Of a DNA stretch of 64,000 nucleotides, positions 57,871 through 64,000 are shown piece by piece (position 1 is the stretch's first letter; the number at the start of each line of letters is the position of its first letter). The DNA comes from Chrysaora quinquecirrha. Taxonomy: Eukaryota; Cnidaria; Scyphozoa; Semaeostomeae; Pelagiidae. The DNA is taken from positions 7,335,545 through 7,399,544 of the forward strand of contig JACTAT010000040.1 of the NCBI GenBank assembly GCA_014526335.1, read 5' to 3'. The notes below the pieces were generated by a model that saw only the letters and a program-made list of their open reading frames with translations, did not search any database and was not told the DNA's origin. The position numbers were made by a program, and so were the translations under genes.

Positions 57871-60800
57871 TTAAGAGATTTATAATAACCTGAAAGGGGT
57901 ATTGGATCGGGTTTTCCTAGTCTCAGGAAGGTATTTTTTAGGATGTGGATCGATCCGTGAACCCTCAATTTTGGGCAACTTTCCCCTGTTATAGATTTCT
58001 GACGTTTCGGGCCAAAATCGGTGGATTTCTGAGGTTTATTTTGATGAATTTTTTGGGCAAAAAACCTTCGTATTTTCCCATAAATGGATAAAAAGGCTAT
58101 TTATAGCTTGTACGTTGTGGAAGATTTCGGGAACCCTCTATTTTGGAGATTTTCCCTACCTATAACCTTAACGCTTTGGCCAAAATCGCGATCGTTACGA
58201 TTTTTGATCTTTTACATTATCTTTTGGGAAAAATTTGCGATTTGCAGGGTTTAATTTCTTAGTTCTTGTGGGTTTATAGCTCTAATAGATAGCCTTAAAG
58301 GTTTACTATAGCCTAAGCCCAAGCGTAGTTTGGAAAAGTTTGTGATGGAGATTAAGAGAACAGATAAAAAGATATATGACACACGAAGGCTTAAATTGAC
58401 ATAATAAATATTAATTACATTTAATACTTGCTTAAAATGTTTAAATCACTCTGCATAAAATATCTGCATATTATTTTGTTATTGTAGTATTGATTTTAGC
58501 TAATGCTTGGTTCGCCATACCACAACATACAGCAAACAATTATCTGCATTGTGCTTTGGCATTTGTTACCGAAATTTCTAAATCAAGACCTTGTTACTTG
58601 TGCGTTTCTTTAAACGAACTTCTATCGGCATTTCATGGTATGTTTCGGTTTCAGAATGGAGTGCTAACCGACAAACATTCAAACGTTTTCATAGCAAGTC
58701 GTGGCATGGGGGGAAAACATTTGTACTTTCCGAGAAACTTTGCTACAACGTCCGAAACGGGAAATTAACAACTTTTCACTCTTTTTCTGTGTGAGAGGCT
58801 GCAATCTTGGCACGGTCGATTTTGCCGTGCCGCCCGGCAGTGGTTCAACACTGACACGGGGTTGATTCGGACGTCGGGATACTCCGTGAAAGAACTTTTC
58901 AACTTTCAAACTGCCAGGCGTAAGCCCTGGTCTAATAACAAGCCTGACGGATAAAATCTGCAACTGGGGCTGATGCCGAGAAAGTGGACACGGCACGACT
59001 GAATCAATTGTCGTGTCAAGTGTCGATCCTATGCCACGACAGATTCTGGCATGACGCGACTTTCATACGACTTAACTAGGCCTTAGATGTCTAGAAATAG
59101 TAGGACATACATGCAGTATGACGAACAAGCTCTAAATTCTACCACCAAAATCTACAAGTGACCAATCCTACTAATAAATCTACGTGGTTTAAATTTACAG
59201 GGGTGCAAAACAAACTAAAAATAAGCTATATAATAAGTCCCGCAATTTATCTATTCCTCATCTACAGTAATAAAAGAAATGTTTGATCGATTAAAATAAA
59301 GTACGGTTATGTAGATTCTCGTTAATTTTTCTAAAGAGCACCTTGTTAAAAGGACGGTTTATCTGTATTTAATTTAAAAACTGGTTGTCACTCGTCCATT
59401 GGATACCTCGAATTTGCACCCAGTTCAATGTTTGCTTTAAATTGGCTGATACTAAGACCCCGTTTATACGGGATCGGATCCGAATGGATCCGAATGGATG
59501 GATCCGAACCCAAAAGTATTCGAATAGGCCTTGCGTTTACACGGGTCCGGTGGATCCGGATCCGTATAATTTTGGATCCGCTATCCGCATACTTTCGGGA
59601 TCGCTTTCAAAAGCGATCCAGCACGGTTCTGATCCCATGGAGGTTTCGTGTAAACGGGCTGGATCGGATCCAAAAGTATCCGGATACTTTTGGGTCCGAT
59701 CTCGTGTCAACAGGGTCTAAAATGCCTGTTTTTCGACTGGCACTCCTCAGACTATAAACATCATAAACAGACCGAAGCAGTTGACTAAGGTGGAGTTTTA
59801 GAGGGAAGTTCTCCAAAAACACACCCGAGACCGTTCCTTCACAAAGCCTCCCCAAAAGGTCACATCCCGGACAATCAATCAACTCTACTCGTTCGGTTAC
59901 ATGAATCTCAAGAACGTTCTTCTAAACTAAAGCGATCTGATTAATTGAGATTAGGCCAAAATTTACAGCTTAGCAGACTACTATTAACGACAATTAAGGA
60001 TTCATTATATTTAGCATGAAGTTATATTTGTTCCCTAAAGCCTTCTACGATACCACACCCAAGTTCATCTATACAACTAAATTAACTGGTTGAAAAATAC
60101 ATTTTTACAACACCACAATAACGTTATGCAATTTCATGCATACGTAGATTGCTTACAATGAAAACCAAGGGGCATATCATACCACTACAGAATCAAAAAG
60201 ACCTTTTAGGCTCTTCGGCGTTTGTTTTTGGGAGCCAAAACGATTTGGGCCTTAAGGCCTGTTTTCATACAAGCGAGTCAGCCCGGTTAGGCAAGCTGGT
60301 TTGTCTAAACCCATATACGAGATTTGACAGAACAATAAATTCCCTTTTGTTTGCAAATCTAGCGTTTACATAGATTTGGCCGGGGTCGCGGGAACAAATA
60401 TTTTTGTTCGTTCACTTGCGCTCATTTGGAGAGTGAGCAAGCCCGGTCAGGGGAGGCGAAATGTTGACAGGAACACAAGTGCAAGTTTTAATAAGCAAGG
60501 CCGGCTCAACTTACCGGAAAATCTATCCATGTAAACAAGCGCTGTGGAAATTTATCTCGCCTAACAGAGCCAGCTTGGCTACCAGGCTGGGCCGGTGTAA
60601 AAATGTAAACAGTCCCGGGACAACAGAGAGAGTAGTGAAAATGCCCCCGGTTGAAATCAATTCCAAGGTTAACATACCCGAGAGATTTAACAAAATTTTT
60701 AATATAATGAGACGCAAGAGTTAAAACAATTTATCACAAACAATGTGATAAATCCATGATAAATGTACCTACTCAAATTTTCCTATACCTATACAAAATT

Positions 60801-61000
60801 TCTCATCCGTGCTCGATGTTTCCAGTTCAGGAAAAGTGAAATTAAATCCACTTAAATTCTAGAAACTTGCTTTTAGTAAATACAGATGATTTACTATGTG
60901 ATGTTCGATTTAAAAGCATTGAAAATGGAAATAATCCATTGGAATGATTAAAATCTGTGATTAGAATGTTCAGTAATCACTACTAATCACTAATCAATGA
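57871..61000. other. Intergenic region right of the satellite, with decayed repeats and inverted-repeat elements
   Basis: To about 58300 the text is satellite-derived but irregular (tttgggaaaaatttgcgatt). A TIR element lies at 59455-59718. Stretches 58795-59085 (cacggcacgactgaatc, gccacgacagattctggc) and 60190-60640 (gcctgttttcatacaagcg, aatgtaaacagtcccggg) look like diverged inverted-repeat elements. No gene is recognised. The end of this stretch is the 3' UTR side of the GRK gene. Confidence 0.6.
59455..59718. mobile_element. 264-bp TIR element rich in GGATCC words
   Basis: The left end is agaccccgtttatacgggat followed by cggatcc; the right end, reverse complemented, is agaccctgttgacacgagat followed by cggaccc. 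The inside repeats ggatccgaatggatccgaat. Related GATC-rich fragments with cccatgtaaatgc and atcatgtaaacacgtt lie at about 37285-37435 and 43080-43440. Confidence 0.75.
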
Positions 61001-63802
61001 TTACACGTGATTATCAGATGATCTTTCATTATCTAAGCTTTCTCTGCTCGATTGTGAGTGCATTTTCTTTGAACTAGTCATTATTTTTGCACCAGTTCTT
61101 ACCATTATTTGAGCTTCTTCGTGTGCCCTTCTGATTTCTTTTAACCATTCTTCATACTCTGTGTCACTCTAAAGGAGAAGCAGAAACAATTAGTAACAAA
61201 ATTCAAGACTGAAGAATGAATATTTTTCCAAAGATGAGCAAGACAAAATAGCGCGTTCCATTAGGCCCTGGCCAAACAATCAAACATTGTTGGTCAAACA
61301 TTTAAGATTTGCTTTATAAGCAATGTTTGACTGTTTATCACGTTGAAAACATGGCAAAATTAAGCTAAATTTGTAGCGCGATGTTTTTGAAATAACATTT
61401 ATCTTGACAAACAAATTGGAGATGTTTGACGAACGAAGTTTGATCTTTTGGCCAGGGCCTAATACTCATCAAAAACCTTCAAACAACAAATTTAGCTTGA
61501 ATCGTAGGGTATCATTTGCAAGATCACCTAGATTGTGCTAAAGTGACAGCGAAGAGTCTTTCTGAATAACTGACAGAGCAAGGTCTTCCAACTCATTTTG
61601 AATTTTTGGATTGTCTATGTCAAAACCAAAAGCCAGCTCTGTGCAGACTAAGAGACAATAAAGGGTATTCCCACATATGAGGCGAAAAGCTTTTTCAAAA
61701 AGTGGCATACAACAATAGATGAGATTTGAACCTGGAATGCATGATCAGAAAGCCAATGACGTTTCCGCTGAGTTATAGAGCTCAGTGAAATCACCGAGTA
61801 ACTCTCCAAGTCATACAACCCAGGGCTTTCCTAGCTCTCCTCCCGTATAACAAATGTGTGCGATCCAAAGAGCAATATATATGACATATCAATCAACTAA
61901 ATACCTCTGCACGCATTGTGTGTTCTTTCTGATCTCTGCTAAGAATTTTCATGCATTTGAATCCTTTTATTTGCGTCTCATCAATTGAGAATATATCTTC
62001 GAATGGTAGGAGACATTTTGATGAGCTCTAAAAGCAGAATGTAAAGGCTAATAATTAGAATCGGTTACTGACAGGACAGAGGTAACGATAAGAAAAGCAC
62101 CAGGATAATGGCATTTTGCTCACCGCTGCGTGGCGAGACTTGTCTTTCTGTTATGCCGAGCCTTCAGCTTAGTAAGCCTTCACCTTCTGTGCGGCCAAAC
62201 TTTTGATTCATGTTTGGCTTCAGGATAGAACGTTTGGAATAATTTTGAACAGACGTGCAGGGCTAAAAGGGGTACAGACGCATAAGCCAACAAGGGGCCA
62301 TGTGGAACTGCTCTAGGGGCTTACCCTTGAGACAAAACTGAATATATGCAACTGACGGGACACAACCCCACACCTCTGCAAATTCTCACTCCACAACTCT
62401 GGAAGATGCCAGATTTAATGCCCCTTCGATTGGGGCCCATCTGTTGCCAATCGCAAACAGGGCGAGATAAATTGTAGCTCCTACTGTAAGAGTAACAACC
62501 AAGAAGTGCACCTTAAGCCAGACTTTTGTCGGCATTTACCACAGTCACAACAAAATGCCATTGCTAATGGGCGATGCTTTGAACTAATTTATCGCAACTG
62601 ATCTGTCTACATAAGCGCTCTGGTAACTAGTCGTTAACTACGTCATTTTTCACGGCAAATAGTCAAAGCACATTTCCAGAAAGTTGGGCAAGTGCTACTT
62701 CAGCGATTAGTCGACAACTGATTTCCGTCAGTCGCAATCGACCTCAGCACTCTTGCGACCCCGACCAACTGTATCATACATGTTCTGACTAGTTGTTGAC
62801 ATGTCGAAATGAGTTAGCATTTACAACTATTTGGAGTAATAGTTCTATCGTATCATAGGTCGACATAAACCTGGCTATAGATCAATTGAAATATAGGGAA
62901 GTAAAGAATGGACGATAAATTTGTGTAATCAGTAATTCATAAACGTACCATTTGTTCTCCACGCCATTCAATTCTGTTTGGGAATAAATAGAAATATTTT
63001 CTCTGCCATTGAGATTGGAAAGGTCCACCGAGTCGATTAAGAAAACCATGTAGTAAACAATCGCTTGACTCTGTTAATTCTAAGAAATTGAAGAGAATTT
63101 TTAGGATAGTTTTTCCACAAGTGGCATACCACAATAGATGGGATTCAAACCAGGACTGCAGGAGTAGAGAGCCAACGACGTTTCCACTGAGTTAAAGAGC
63201 TCAATGAAATCGCCGAGTAACTCTCCAACACATACAACCACCCAAGGCTCTCCTCCTATTTGACATTTTAGTTTTAACAACATCAAATACGGTTTCTAAA
63301 TCACAAATAGAGAGATTTAAACAATTATTTTCACTTTGTTCACTATAATATTAAAAGAAAGCATAATGAAGAAACTGGCGGTTGCAAAATTTTACACAAT
63401 GCTATTTTTAAAAACTCTATTAGGGTGCCTTCTTGGAAATCTACAAGCTTTCTAGACAGCTTGTCTACGACTATTTTACAAATATTGGGGGGTCTGCCCC
63501 TAAAACCCCTTTAATTGCACTGATAGAGTCGGCTTTTCCAATTAAGTGTGGAGAGTCGTGTTTAGAAGAGGTAACTTGACCAGATGTGTGACGAGTTGAC
63601 TGTGGTGAGTTGGCGGTGTGGTGAGTTGACTAATTACTATTGCACTCAGGCAAAACCGTTCCTTTTCACATGCCAGTTTAAGGCAATATAAAAAAACACG
63701 CAAGAGAATTTAAACAGGGTTTTTACCTGCGATTTCCTGCTGCCATCGTTCAGAATTAATGTAATTGAAATTTTTGTACAGAGCTTGATCTGCTTCAGTC
63801 AG
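61001..63802 (-). CDS. GRK2: G-protein-coupled receptor kinase 2/3 (beta-ARK type), 3' exons only
   Basis: GRK2/3 phosphorylate active G-protein-coupled receptors and bind G-beta-gamma and PIP2 through the C-terminal PH domain seen here. Exons, 5' to 3': 63727-63802, tentative 63242-63295, 62949-63079, 61905-62027 and 61001-61168 (stop 61001-61003). The first exon ends in [11 protein letters not shown] (human ISERWQQEVAETVFDTI). The tentative exon continues [10 protein letters not shown]. The PH domain begins at [14 protein letters not shown] and has [18 protein letters not shown], almost identical to human GRK2. [23 protein letters not shown] and a Ser-rich tail follow, ending SSDNHV. The RGS-homology and kinase domains lie off the right edge. 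About 20 residues between ETVFD and CLLHG in human GRK2 are not found; a SINE sits exactly there. The choice between GRK2 and GRK3 is a vertebrate split, so the symbol means the joint orthologue. Confidence 0.9.
61261..61462. mobile_element. MITE family A copy (202 bp)
   Basis: ttaggccctggccaaacaat on the left and, reverse complemented, ttaggccctggccaaaagat on the right: the cleanest terminal inverted repeat of the family. It lies in a GRK intron. Confidence 0.8.
61690..61860 (-). mobile_element. tRNA-derived SINE (family 1)
   Basis: On the minus strand it begins gggaggagagctaggaaagc, with gagctctataactcagcgg (A-box-like) and ccaggttcaaatctc (B box), ending tatgccacttttt. It lies in a GRK intron in the sense orientation. 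Confidence 0.75.
63118..63262 (-). mobile_element. tRNA-derived SINE (family 1) between two GRK exons
   Basis: It aligns with 61690-61860 throughout: ggaggagagccttgggtgg, gagagttactcggcg, gagctctttaactcagtgg, cctggtttgaatccc and tatgccacttgtgg. It lies between the tentative GRK exon 63242-63295, whose 3' part overlaps the SINE head, and exon 62949-63079, so it makes up nearly all of that 162-bp intron. Confidence 0.75.
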
Positions 63803-63849
63803 CTAAAAAAGGAAAAATTATCATGAAATTTTAGCTTTTATCAGACTCT

Positions 63850-64000
63850 AAAGCTAGGCTAAACTAGGAGACTTGACGCACACGACACTGTATTCGGCGT
63901 GTCTCCCAGGGTGGCTAAACATGCGAGGTATAAGCGAGCAACATGCTCCCCGAGTCATTTGCATGCCGCAGGGACAAAAAATGTTTCTGTTGTTTCCCAG
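63850..64000. mobile_element. Partial dispersed element at right edge
   Basis: ctaggctaaactaggagact with gcgtgtctcccagggtggct recalls 29830-29935. It is cut by the window edge and lies in a GRK intron. Confidence 0.35.

Noticed and set aside
60149..60724. Two open frames of 74-87 codons near the GRK 3' end
   Set aside because: They fall in an inverted-repeat-like stretch (gcctgttttcatac ... aatgtaaacagtcccggg) and show no family similarity.

Overview
This window is nuclear DNA of an intron-rich, AT-rich animal. The genes have short coding exons, GT-AG introns with matching phases, and proteins close to vertebrate orthologues. The mix of tRNA-derived SINEs, many small terminal-inverted-repeat elements and a secreted tectonin-type lectin suggests a marine invertebrate, perhaps a cnidarian such as an anthozoan. 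That placement is inference, because nothing here fixes the species. No viral, bacterial, CRISPR or operon-type feature was seen.

Layout, left to right. (1) 926-16152, minus strand: the first 13 coding exons of a SART3 (U4/U6 recycling factor) gene, which runs off the left edge. Its 8.5 kb first intron (7464-15963) holds a same-strand single-exon gene for a secreted tectonin-repeat protein (8329-11038, two frameshifts), a near-identical second copy of SART3 exon 1 (11468-11663), a 71-bp minisatellite, a 400-bp foldback element and a 190-bp satellite that ends inside the exon 1 splice donor. (2) 16394-22055, plus: a complete 7-exon SWAP70/DEF6 gene, head to head with SART3. (3) 24152-30667, minus: a complete 10-exon proline/hydroxyproline dehydrogenase; an active-site serine points to the PRODH2 (hydroxyproline) type. 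(4) 31708-35285, minus: a complete 7-exon RPAIN (RPA nuclear import) gene. (5) 35400-49464, plus: a complete 28-exon CASP (Golgi coiled-coil membrane protein, 670 aa), with only 114 bp between its start codon and that of RPAIN. (6) About 50560-57870: a 195-bp satellite with a 6-unit higher-order repeat. (7) 61001-63802, minus: the last exons of a GRK2/3-type G-protein-coupled receptor kinase (PH domain and C-terminus), running off the right edge.

The genes are ordinary housekeeping or signalling loci and do not form one pathway. The two head-to-head pairs (SART3/SWAP70 and RPAIN/CASP) probably share promoters. The unusual material is the rebuilt SART3 intron 1, a SINE that appears to form an intron in the GRK gene, and a CASP locus with no CUT/homeobox exons. 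Exon limits were set by hand from splice signals, reading phase and family similarity. Every coding length given was checked to keep the frame.
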